This document shows positions 54,822 through 62,559 of a DNA stretch of 64,000 bases, piece after piece. The position numbers and the translations under genes are program-made. Numbering within the stretch: position 1 is the stretch's first letter; every line of letters starts with the position of its first letter. Under the pieces are notes generated by a model. The model was given only the letters and a program-made list of their open reading frames with translations. It did not search any database and was not told where the DNA came from. Source of the stretch: Paenibacillaceae bacterium (GTDB lineage Bacteria > Bacillota > Bacilli > Paenibacillales > NBRC-103111); contig JAQSYI010000034.1 of the NCBI GenBank assembly GCA_029256185.1, positions 186,001 through 250,000 of the forward strand, given 5' to 3'.

Positions 54822-55727
54822 TTAGTCGTAATACAGAATATTTCCTTTCTCGTCGGTATTGGAATTGTCGGAACTCCAATGGTAGGTTCCGTCGTTATTG
54901 TAATACCCCCCGAAGGACACGCCGCTGCCCGCTTCAGCGACAGCGACAGCTTCCGTTCCTCCTCCGGTTTTGGTGATGACTGCGAAATTGCCGTAGTCCT
55001 CCCATGCATTGAGAAAATCATGAAGAGGCACTGTCTCTCCTGCGCCATCGGGCACCCCTGAGTCATTCATGATGACAAACCAGTTTCCCGAATCATCCTG
55101 ATACATCCCGGTTACCCACACAGCATGGCCGGCATTGGGCAACTCCGTCGGATTTCCGTTGGCATCATATTGCGCATGCCAGATCTCGTTGGAATTGAGG
55201 CCGACAATTACTTTCTCTCCCCGGTCAAGAGCGTCGGCAAGATCGGCCGCAGACCAGTCATATCCTCTGTCAACGGGGATGCCGCAATCCTCGATCAATT
55301 TGCCCACGTGCTCGGGAGCAGTACCCGCCGCGGGATCGTACCAGCCATTCCGGTACGCATGGTATGACAGCTCAATTTCCGGTATTTCCCTGCCGGTAAT
55401 GGACTCAATCACGCCCTTCTGCGACGCTATGGCACAAGAATTCATGCCTTCCTGCATTTCGATATGCGGCATATCCGAGACAGGGTCGCCAATCAAAACC
55501 TGGCTCAGCGGCTCGGAACTGCCCCCTCCAGCCGCTGCTTCCTGCACCGGTCCAACGTGTTCCCCGTGCTGCTCCGGGATATCATCGTACTGGCTTTCAA
55601 GCTGCCCCAAAGCATGGTGCGGATTGAAGATGTCGAGTCCTGTATCCTGTTGATCCATCCCATCGTGCGAATCCATGCTGTCTCCGGCAAAGCCGTCGTG
55701 GTGCAGAAATGAAAATATATCATACAT
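54822..55727 (-). CDS. C39-like papain-fold protein, first gene of the dynamin operon
   Basis: A 301-residue protein without signal peptide or membrane helix. Residues 1-80 are acidic and His/Gln-rich and probably disordered. Residues 85-255 look like a C39-type cysteine peptidase fold: nucleophile Cys in MNSCAIASQKG (C98), His in AGHAVWVTGMY (H201) and Asn/Asp in VIMNDSG (D222). The last 45 residues contain a Tyr/Asn/Asp-rich tail with a GGYYNNDGTYHW motif. C39 proteins cut leader peptides at Gly-Gly sites when fused to transporters; stand-alone cytosolic ones with unknown target exist. GGAGGG lies six bases before ATG 55727 (ATG 55733 is too close). First gene behind the palindromic promoter. 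Confidence 0.72.
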   Translation of the reverse strand: MYDIFSFLHHDGFAGDSMDSHDGMDQQDTGLDIFNPHHALGQLESQYDDIPEQHGEHVGPVQEAAAGGGSSEPLSQVLIGDPVSDMPHIEMQEGMNSCAIASQKGVIESITGREIPEIELSYHAYRNGWYDPAAGTAPEHVGKLIEDCGIPVDRGYDWSAADLADALDRGEKVIVGLNSNEIWHAQYDANGNPTELPNAGHAVWVTGMYQDDSGNWFVIMNDSGVPDGAGETVPLHDFLNAWEDYGNFAVITKTGGGTEAVAVAEAGSGVSFGGYYNNDGTYHWSSDNSNTDEKGNILYYD

Positions 55728-55772
55728 CGCCATCCCTCCTCGATATCCTCGATATTCCTATACATTGACAAC

Positions 55773-55830
55773 ATTATATCACCATACTTAAATACCCATT
55801 TCCTAAATATGATGGGAATGGGTATTTAAG
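55773..55830 (-). promoter_or_regulatory. Promoter and palindromic operator of the dynamin operon
   Basis: On the minus strand TATAAT (55773-55778) lies 46 bases before the first ATG, with no good -35. A palindrome of 17-10-17 (arms CTTAAATACCCATTTCC at 55787-55803 and GGGAATGGGTATTTAAG at 55814-55830, 16 of 17 paired) begins nine bases upstream of the -10 and covers the -35 position. This looks like the binding site of a dimeric activator or repressor, or of an alternative sigma factor plus regulator. No regulator gene lies next to it. Confidence 0.6.
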
Positions 55831-55910
55831 AACTCGGTATATGCTATTATTCATGACTGCAGCTTTCTCCGGCGGACGGGGCCCCGCCGATCCATTTCCT
55901 TCTATTGCAT

Positions 55911-56074
55911 TAGGGTGTGTTTGAAAACTCCGTGGGGAGCAGATTTAGTCGAATTTTCGTTTCTGGCAAGCCACTTTCAGTTGACGTACCCCCGGTACGC
56001 CTGCCCGAAAGTGGCTTGCCAGATTTGATAGTTTGGATATTATCCGCTCCTCTCAGAGGTCCAGACACACCCTA
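55911..56074. repeat. Palindromic repeat copy 5, longest form (164 bp)
   Basis: Terminal inverted repeats TAGGGTGTGTTTGAAAACTC and, on the minus strand, TAGGGTGTGTCTGGACCTC. Inside is a second inverted pair CTGGCAAGCCACTTTC / GAAAGTGGCTTGCCAG enclosing a loop with GTACCCCCGGTAC. No coding capacity. The remaining spacer 56075-56192 is featureless apart from a weak hairpin. Confidence 0.8.
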
Positions 56075-56192
56075 AAGCGATGACTCTTCTTCGCCAAACT
56101 GCTCCCATAGGAGTCGGTTCCCTTTTGTGCTCACTCTGTTTTAGCCCTTCCGGGTTCTTCTCCTGTAGGGAACGATTATACAACATGTTGTA

Positions 56193-57173
56193 CTAGTACA
56201 TATCTCTTCTGGTGAATACGCCCCAGGAGACCGCCGCTCCCGCTGCAGCCCATGCCAGCAGTATGGCGAGCGAGAAGCCCAGCGTCATCCCTTCAACGGG
56301 AGGAGATGCATTCTCCAGATAAGCCTGCAAATCCAGATTGACCATAAACAAATACTTGGCGCCTTCCCAGGACTCCACCATGCCCTGCAGAATCATGCCG
56401 GAGATCAGGCAGGCGAGCATAATTCCCATCCCCGCCGCGGTGCTGCGGATGAGTACGGACAGCATGAAGGAAAGGGTGGCTACTGCCATAGATACGAACC
56501 AGGCCAGACCAAACTGCATCAAGAGATACTCCCATTGGGGGATGAACCGGACCGCAGGCGCACCGATCTCTCCCGCATGGACGGCGAAGCCCGTCAGTAC
56601 AGGAGCGTTCCAGCCCCGGAAGCCGAATACTCCTCCGGCGATAACCAGCGAGAGCACGCCGAACGCGGTTATGATCAAGGAGACGCAGAGCACCAGCGTC
56701 ACATATTTGGAAGCGAGAATCCGCCACCGCCGTACAGGGCGGGTTAGCAGCATCTTCACGGTGCCGCCGCTATGCTCGGAGGAGACAAGATCCGAGGCAA
56801 CTACCATCACCAATAAGGGAAACAGCAGAGAAGCGCCGCTTTTCACGAATTCCCTGACGAAGGTAGGCGCTCCCGGCTCGGCGGGATTCACGTCGTAATC
56901 CAGATAATATTGCTGCTGCGCAATCCGGAGCGCCAGCTCCTGCCTGGATTCCTCGGAGGTGCGGCTGGCGTTCATGCGGTTCTCCCAACTGCCGATCCGC
57001 TGCTCCAGCACAGTCCGCCAATCCACAGAGCCGTATCTTTGTCTGGTTTCCTCCGCCTCCTTGTATTGGGCGTAGGTAAACAGGGAGACAAGAATAGCGA
57101 TAATCGCCAGAATGACCACAATCCGTTTTTTTCCGGCAAGCTTGACCATTTCATTGTAGATGAGATTAATCAA
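56193..57173 (-). CDS. ABC-2 type transporter permease
   Basis: A 326-residue permease: helix 1 (residues 17-35), a large outer loop (40-115), then five helices with SSEHSGGTVKMLLTRPVRR, the cytosolic coupling segment typical of ABC-2 exporters. It starts with TTG at 57173 behind GGGAGGT, overlapping the end of the ATPase gene by eight bases. Last gene of the SGNH-ATPase-permease operon. The substrate is unknown; similar pairs export lipids, antibiotics or peptides. Confidence 0.83.
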   Translation of the reverse strand: MINLIYNEMVKLAGKKRIVVILAIIAILVSLFTYAQYKEAEETRQRYGSVDWRTVLEQRIGSWENRMNASRTSEESRQELALRIAQQQYYLDYDVNPAEPGAPTFVREFVKSGASLLFPLLVMVVASDLVSSEHSGGTVKMLLTRPVRRWRILASKYVTLVLCVSLIITAFGVLSLVIAGGVFGFRGWNAPVLTGFAVHAGEIGAPAVRFIPQWEYLLMQFGLAWFVSMAVATLSFMLSVLIRSTAAGMGIMLACLISGMILQGMVESWEGAKYLFMVNLDLQAYLENASPPVEGMTLGFSLAILLAWAAAGAAVSWGVFTRRDMY

Positions 57174-58077
57174 TGGTTTGACCTCCCGTCAGCTCCAGGA
57201 ACAAATCCTCCAGCGTAGGCCGCCTCCGGGTCATCTCCAGTACAGTTACCCCCGCCTGCACAAGCGCCCGGTTCCAACTGCCTGCTTCACTCTCCACATA
57301 AGGTGTGACGACTCTGTCCCCCTCCTGTGCAAGCGACTCCGTGAGTGTCCCGAGAATCTGCATTCCCTCGGCAAGAGGGTCCAGCTTCCAGCTTAACCGC
57401 TCCTGACGGGCAAGCAGCACCTTCACCTCGCCCACCTGCACCACCCTGCCCTTGGAGATGATCGCCACCCGGTCGCACATCAGCTGGATTTCTCCCAGCA
57501 AGTGACTGGATACGAATACGGTAAGCCCCTCATGCTCCGCCAAATACCGGATAAATTCCCGCATCTCCCGGATGCCGGAAGGGTCCAGCCCGTTCGTCGG
57601 CTCGTCTAAGATCAGCACCCTTGGCCTGCCCAGCAGGGCCTGGGCAATTCCCAGCCGCTGACGCATCCCCAGGGAATAGGTCTTCACCCGGTCATGAATC
57701 CGGGCGGTCAAGCCCACCAGCTCCGCGACCTCACGAATCCGCGCTTCATCAATACCTTCGGTCATCCGGGCAAAATATTCCAGATTCGCCCAGCCGCTCA
57801 GATAGGGGTACAGCTCGGGGTTCTCCACAATGCAGCCCAACTGCCGCATCGCTTCGGGAAACTGCCGGGCAATATCGTATCCTCCTACCCGGATGGAGCC
57901 CTCCGTAGGCTTGATCAGTCCCACCAGCATGCGGATGGTAGTGGTCTTGCCCGCCCCGTTGGGACCGAGAAAACCGAATACCTCTCCTTGCTTCAGGTCA
58001 AAATCAATTCCGCCGATGATCTCCTTGCGTCCGATCACTTTCCTCAAGCCCCGGACCGACATGGTGATATCGCTCAT
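57166..58077 (-). CDS. ABC transporter ATP-binding protein
   Basis: A 303-residue ATPase: Walker A GPNGAGKTT, signature SLGMRQRLGIAQALLG, Walker B VLILDEPTNGLD, switch SSHLLGE. The BcrA/NatA-like C-terminal tail (about 220-303) is present. It overlaps the SGNH gene by four bases at its start (ATGA) and the permease at its end, so all three are translationally coupled. Confidence 0.88.
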   Translation of the reverse strand: MSDITMSVRGLRKVIGRKEIIGGIDFDLKQGEVFGFLGPNGAGKTTTIRMLVGLIKPTEGSIRVGGYDIARQFPEAMRQLGCIVENPELYPYLSGWANLEYFARMTEGIDEARIREVAELVGLTARIHDRVKTYSLGMRQRLGIAQALLGRPRVLILDEPTNGLDPSGIREMREFIRYLAEHEGLTVFVSSHLLGEIQLMCDRVAIISKGRVVQVGEVKVLLARQERLSWKLDPLAEGMQILGTLTESLAQEGDRVVTPYVESEAGSWNRALVQAGVTVLEMTRRRPTLEDLFLELTGGQTID

Positions 58078-58970
58078 CCTCTCACCTCCCCGGCGGCAAT
58101 TAATGAGGCGAGCCGCTCCCCGATCAGCTTGTACCCCTCCGCATTGGGATGGAAGTGATCCGTATGAAGCAGTTCCTCCAGATTCAGTTGAAACAAATCA
58201 TAGGTGGGGACGACTACGGCTCCGGAAAAACCGGAAGCCGTTTCCTCCGCCCCGCCGTTCCACTCTCTCACCGCTTTATTGGTGACGGCGGCGCTGTTCA
58301 GGGTGCTGAAGGGATTGTACAAGCCCAGCGCATAGATGGGGGCGCGGCCGTTCAGCCGGCGCAGCTCCGTCAACAAGGCAGACAGGTGCCCGTTGAAGGC
58401 TTTCTGCTGCTCTGCTACCCGCTCCGTATTCAGATTAAGCAGAGTCTGTCCGCCCAGATACAGATCATTGCCGCCGATGCTTACGAATATAATGTCTGCC
58501 TGAAGCACGTCTTGCTTCACATTGTCCTGTTCCAGCATGGTCAAGAGCCGGGGCGCCGTCAATCCGTCCACGCCATAATTGACCAGTTCCACCTCGCCTT
58601 CCCTCCGGTCCTCCAGATTGTCGGCCGCATACCCCGCGTAACCCTTGCCTGCGGAATCTCCCGTCCCCCTTGTCAGTGAATCTCCCAGAGCCACAATCCT
58701 AAGCCGTCCGTCCGCTTCTTCAGGTATGGGCAATGGCGCAGTAGATGCCGGGGCCGGCGTTCCTCCTGCAGCTACCGGAGCAGCAGTTTGGCCCAGTGGC
58801 CGGGATATCGCGGTTGCGGCCGGGGCCCCTTGTATATAATCCCGCAGCGTCCAGAACAGGCCCAGCAGGCAGAGCGCACATGCTGCAGCAGAGATGCCTA
58901 TAAGCCATTGAATCGGTTTTTGCTTCTTCAAGCTTCGCGCTCCTCTCTTCTCCCCGTTTCCTTTCACCAT
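58074..58970 (-). CDS. Membrane-anchored SGNH/GDSL hydrolase
   Basis: A 298-residue esterase/lipase-like protein with a basic head, one transmembrane anchor (about 22-42), a Pro/Ala/Thr linker and an outer SGNH domain: block I ALGDSLTRG (nucleophile Ser), Gly in block II, block III SIGGNDLY, block V DHFHPN. Such enzymes remove acyl or acetyl groups from lipids, peptidoglycan or glycans. It is the first gene of an operon with an ABC-2 exporter, which suggests that it acts on an exported envelope compound or protects against one. Start taken as ATG 58970; GTG 58967 is possible. Confidence 0.82.
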   Translation of the reverse strand: MVKGNGEKRGARSLKKQKPIQWLIGISAAACALCLLGLFWTLRDYIQGAPAATAISRPLGQTAAPVAAGGTPAPASTAPLPIPEEADGRLRIVALGDSLTRGTGDSAGKGYAGYAADNLEDRREGEVELVNYGVDGLTAPRLLTMLEQDNVKQDVLQADIIFVSIGGNDLYLGGQTLLNLNTERVAEQQKAFNGHLSALLTELRRLNGRAPIYALGLYNPFSTLNSAAVTNKAVREWNGGAEETASGFSGAVVVPTYDLFQLNLEELLHTDHFHPNAEGYKLIGERLASLIAAGEVRG

Positions 58971-59105
58971 ACCACACTCACCTGAAGGAAAGCTTAATTT
59001 TGCAGGAGAGGCGGACGGCAGTCTGTCAAGCTATAATAAGAGGAGTGAGGGGAATTCCCCAGCCAATCAAGGTGCTGACCGGTACCGCAAAGGAGAGTCC
59101 GACAT

Positions 59106-59852
59106 TTGCAGGAACTGTTTCGGGAGACGAAAAATAATCAGGAAATCCTAGTCTATGACACGACTGAGCTATACGGGGAGACCGGAAGGTTCCGGGTGTT
59201 GGAATTCGCCAATGAAGCGATCCAGGGAGCAATCGACCTGGATGATCCCAAGCGAATCATCTTCGAATATCCGCGGGCCATCATTCATCTGATGGAGTGG
59301 AACGCTCCCGGCTTCGGGCATGCATTCTTGATCGGACACGGTATCGGAACTATTGCGGGCCATTACAGGGCGGGAGAGAAGCGGTTTAAGACCGCAGAGG
59401 TGGACGGAACTGTTGTGGAACTGAGCAGGCGCTGGTTCGGGTATACCGGGGATAACGTGGCGGTGGGCGACGGACGGGGCCTTCTGGAGCAGGAGCCGGA
59501 GGCCGCGTATGATTATGTGATTCTGGATGCCTTCACGGCCGCGGGAACCCCCCGGCATCTGGTATCCCGGGAGTTCTTCCGCATGGTCCGGGAGAAGCTG
59601 CACGACCGGGGAGCCGTCATCATGAATCTGATCGGCAAGGGAGGGCAGGACCCTCTCGTGAATGCCGTTCATACCACCCTGGGGGAGGAGTATGCCCATA
59701 CCAAGGCATTCGCCCTGCCCGCTGCGGGGAACCGGGATACCCGTAATTTCCTGATCATGGCCCAGAACCACAGGCCGGTGGAATTCCAGGGACGCAAGAT
59801 GGCCGGCTTCACGGAGATTGTGCCCGGTGCGGGATATGTCATCCGGGATTGA
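59106..59852 (+). CDS. Spermidine-synthase-like methyltransferase-fold protein
   Basis: A 248-residue protein with the SAM/decarboxy-SAM-binding Rossmann fold: HAFLIGHGIGTIAG (in the place of GGGDG), acidic EVDGTVVELS, then AVGDGRGLL and DYVILDAFTA. This set is typical of spermidine-synthase-like proteins lacking the N-terminal beta-domain. The catalytic aminopropyl-transfer residues cannot be confirmed, so it may be a methyltransferase of unknown substrate. TTG start at 59106 behind AAAGGAGAG. It is divergent from the SGNH operon, with 135 bases between them. Confidence 0.72.
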   Translation: MQELFRETKNNQEILVYDTTELYGETGRFRVLEFANEAIQGAIDLDDPKRIIFEYPRAIIHLMEWNAPGFGHAFLIGHGIGTIAGHYRAGEKRFKTAEVDGTVVELSRRWFGYTGDNVAVGDGRGLLEQEPEAAYDYVILDAFTAAGTPRHLVSREFFRMVREKLHDRGAVIMNLIGKGGQDPLVNAVHTTLGEEYAHTKAFALPAAGNRDTRNFLIMAQNHRPVEFQGRKMAGFTEIVPGAGYVIRD

Positions 59853-59990
59853 ATACATACGCCCGCATTTTCCCACATAATTTGTAAGAGATGACTCTGC
59901 AGAACGCTTCTTATGCAAATACACAGTTCCGCGGCCCGTTCCAGCTGTAGCAGGCGGGGTCATAAGTGTTCATTGCGAGGAGTGTGTCCC

Positions 59991-61172
59991 ATGGAAAAAA
60001 AGCCTGCAAGCCCTGCGTTCGGCAGCGAATATATCCCCCAGCCCATGCGTCCGGACGGAGCAGGGGCCACGGATTGGGGACCCCGGGATATTCTGCGGGA
60101 TTGGGAAAATCCCGATCTGCTGGTTCCGCCGGCCACGGATTACGGCACCATCCCCAACATGAAATTCTCCTTCTCCGACGCCCACATGCGCCTGGAGCCG
60201 GGAGGCTGGACGCGGGAGGTGACAGTGCGGGAGCTGCCTATCGCTACAACGCTGGCGGGCGTCAATATGCGGCTGACCCCCGGGGGAATACGGGAGCTGC
60301 ACTGGCATCAGCAAGCGGAATGGTCGTTTATGACCATGGGCGGAGCTAGAATCACCTCCGTGGACCAGAACGGGCGGAATTTCATCGCCGATGTGGGAGT
60401 AGGCGATCTCTGGTATTTCCCGCCGGGGCTGCCCCACTCCATCCAGGGGCTTGCGGAAGGCTGCGAGTTCCTGCTGGTCTTCGACGACGGACGCTTCTCC
60501 GACAACAACACCCTGTCCATCTCCGACTGGTTCTCCCGCACCCCCAAGGATGTGCTGGCGGCCAACTTCGGTGTACCGGTGAGTGCCTTCGCCCATATTC
60601 CGGCCAAGGAGCGGTACATGTTCCAGAGCAGTGTGCCCGGCCCTCTGCCCAGCCAGGAGGTGCCCGACCCATACGGCACCATCCCCCGGAGCTTCACCCA
60701 CCGCCTGCTGGCCCAGGAGCCCCTGTGCTTTCCCGGCGGCACCGTGCGCATCGCCGACAGCTCCAACTTTCCTGTCTCCACGGCTATCGCCGCAGCGTTG
60801 GTGGAGATCTACCCCGGCGGCATGAGAGAGCTGCATTGGCATCCCAATAATGATGAATGGCAGTATTATCTCACGGGAACCGGACGGATGACCGTCTTCG
60901 CCGGCACGGGCAATGCCCGCACCTTCGACTACCGGGCCGGAGATGTGGGCTATGTGCCGTTCGCGTACGGCCACTATATTCAGAACACGGGGACGGACAG
61001 CCTGTGGTTTCTGGAGATGTTCAAGAGCGACCGGTTCGCCGATGTGTCCCTGAACCAATGGATGGCCCTGACTCCCCGGGATATGATCGTGGACACCCTC
61101 CACGCCAGTCCTGAACTAATGGACGCGCTGCGCAAGGAGAAGTGGCCGGTGGTGAAATACCCGTGTCCGTGA
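59991..61172 (+). CDS. oxdC: Bicupin oxalate decarboxylase-like protein
   Basis: A 393-residue bicupin that in the family converts oxalate to formate and CO2 with Mn. Both metal sites are complete: H104, H106, E110, H149 in the first cupin (ELHWHQQAEW) and H282, H284, E289, H328 in the second (ELHWHPNNDEW). The substrate Arg is before each HWH. The mobile lid, SENST in B. subtilis OxdC with its essential Glu162, reads SDNNT here (170-174), so activity may shift. No signal peptide, so it is cytosolic. AGGAG lies before ATG 59991; the open frame to 59913 lacks an RBS. Followed by a hairpin. Confidence 0.85.
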   Translation: MEKKPASPAFGSEYIPQPMRPDGAGATDWGPRDILRDWENPDLLVPPATDYGTIPNMKFSFSDAHMRLEPGGWTREVTVRELPIATTLAGVNMRLTPGGIRELHWHQQAEWSFMTMGGARITSVDQNGRNFIADVGVGDLWYFPPGLPHSIQGLAEGCEFLLVFDDGRFSDNNTLSISDWFSRTPKDVLAANFGVPVSAFAHIPAKERYMFQSSVPGPLPSQEVPDPYGTIPRSFTHRLLAQEPLCFPGGTVRIADSSNFPVSTAIAAALVEIYPGGMRELHWHPNNDEWQYYLTGTGRMTVFAGTGNARTFDYRAGDVGYVPFAYGHYIQNTGTDSLWFLEMFKSDRFADVSLNQWMALTPRDMIVDTLHASPELMDALRKEKWPVVKYPCP

Positions 61173-61182
61173 GAGCTATGGA

Positions 61183-61216
61183 GGCGGGGGTGCGCTTGCT
61201 TCCCGCCTGCATTTTG
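61183..61216 (+). terminator. Hairpin terminator after oxdC
   Basis: GGCGGG / CCCGCC stem followed by GCATTTT; moderate. Confidence 0.5.
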
Positions 61217-61262
61217 CCCCGTTTGCGGGCAGCCTCCCTTTAAGAACAGATGAATTTCCAGT

Positions 61263-61628
61263 ATGATAATTGGTAGACCTCTGTCGGGCATATTGACGGG
61301 GCTACTGATAACGGGAGAAAAATCTCATATGGGACTTTTGGTTGCGCTGCTTGCCGTGATCTATCCGGCCTTTATCTTGAAGTTGTTCAGCATGATTCAC
61401 AAGAAATGGAAGATCAGACTTTATTGGCTGATTGTCCCCATCTGTCTGGTTGCGGGAATCGCCGGGCCTTTCTGGTACTACGTCGCCGGAACCAGCAATA
61501 TCCTGATTTCCTTGGAGGCCATGATCAGCCACGCTCAAAAAACCGGATTCATGGCCTTCCTTGTGATTCCCTCGGTCTTGTCGGGAATTGTATGTACTTT
61601 GTATGGTTACATTCGACCGTTGGACTAA
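61263..61628 (+). CDS. Small membrane protein of unknown function
   Basis: A 121-residue protein with three or four hydrophobic helices (GLLVALLAVIYPAFILKLF, YWLIVPICLVAGIAGPFWYY, FMAFLVIPSVLSGIVCTLYG). No family recognised. The ATG at 61263 has no good RBS; ATG 61329 follows GGGAGAAAAA and would give 99 residues, which is perhaps more likely. It is convergent with the NUDIX gene, 31 bases apart. Confidence 0.5.
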   Translation: MIIGRPLSGILTGLLITGEKSHMGLLVALLAVIYPAFILKLFSMIHKKWKIRLYWLIVPICLVAGIAGPFWYYVAGTSNILISLEAMISHAQKTGFMAFLVIPSVLSGIVCTLYGYIRPLD

Positions 61629-61659
61629 ACGGATACGGCCTGTGTCAGACCGGTCCCTG

Positions 61660-62277
61660 CTAATCCAGGATGACGGCCTTGGCCGGATCATCCAGGAATT
61701 GGAACATGGTGCGGATCTGCTCCGCCGTATTCCGCTCCACGGAGAGCTCAGGCAGGCCGTCGCGGGGGAAAAAGTCTACGTCGCTGGTCTCCAGCCCCGC
61801 TTCCGCCCCGCCCCCGACGATCTCGCAGCGGATGAAAAATTTATATATATGGTAAGGCTCCGGCGGATGGTTGTGGAACTTCTTATCCAACACCGCCAGC
61901 AGCCGGACCGGCGTCACCTGGAATCCGGCCTCCTCCTTAATCTCCTTCACCGCAATCTCCGACGGGGACAACCCGATATCCGCCCAGCCTCCGGGCAAGG
62001 ACCAGGCTCCGTCAATCTTCTCCCGCACCAGCAGGATCTTATTGTCTTGAAAAACCACACCCCGGATGTCCACCTTGGGAGTGGCATAGCCGGTCTCATT
62101 GGCGAAGGCCACTCTGATCTGCTCCTTGCCTACAGCTGTGTACTGGTGCAGAATTTCCACACTCATCTCCCGCAACGCCTCGTAGCGCTCGATGTCATAC
62201 ACATCCTTGGCATAGGTCAAGCCCGTCTGGGCGATGGCCTGCATCTGCTTGGCCCACTCCAGCCATTTCATCTCCAT
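61660..62277 (-). CDS. NUDIX hydrolase with N-terminal helical domain
   Basis: A 205-residue pyrophosphatase. Residues 1-60 are the helical NUDIX_N_2-type head (WAKQMQAIAQTGLTYAKDVY), 65-195 the NUDIX fold. The box is GWADIGLSPSEIAVKEIKEEAGF read in two parts around SPSE: it follows Gx5Ex7REUxEExGU with Lys in place of Arg. Members with this head are usually ADP-ribose or ADP-sugar pyrophosphatases. GGAGAGG precedes the ATG. Confidence 0.83.
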   Translation of the reverse strand: MEMKWLEWAKQMQAIAQTGLTYAKDVYDIERYEALREMSVEILHQYTAVGKEQIRVAFANETGYATPKVDIRGVVFQDNKILLVREKIDGAWSLPGGWADIGLSPSEIAVKEIKEEAGFQVTPVRLLAVLDKKFHNHPPEPYHIYKFFIRCEIVGGGAEAGLETSDVDFFPRDGLPELSVERNTAEQIRTMFQFLDDPAKAVILD

Positions 62278-62436
62278 GGTTCATCCTCTCCTTCTTCACC
62301 AGTTTACCAAAATTGCCGCTCCTGTAAATGGCAAAGCCTCCGTCCACGGGAAGGAAACGGAGGCAAGAACCAAGAATGCCAAGGGGCAATGCCCGATGGG
62401 AGGAATTCTGCCGTCTCAAACCGGCCAAGGAGGGGG

Positions 62437-62520
62437 GCACCGCCTGCTGAGAATGCGCCGTTTGCCGAGAATGCACCGCCTGCTGAGGGCGCACCGCTTG
62501 CCGAGAATGCGCCGCCTGCA
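62437..62520. repeat. Minisatellite of 18-base units
   Basis: About 4.7 copies of GCACCGCCTGCTGAGAAT with small changes. It lies in the 62278-62832 spacer; no believable gene carries it. Confidence 0.75.
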
Positions 62521-62559
62521 AAAATACATGTTCTCCGCCAGGCCGTCCCCCGCAGACAG

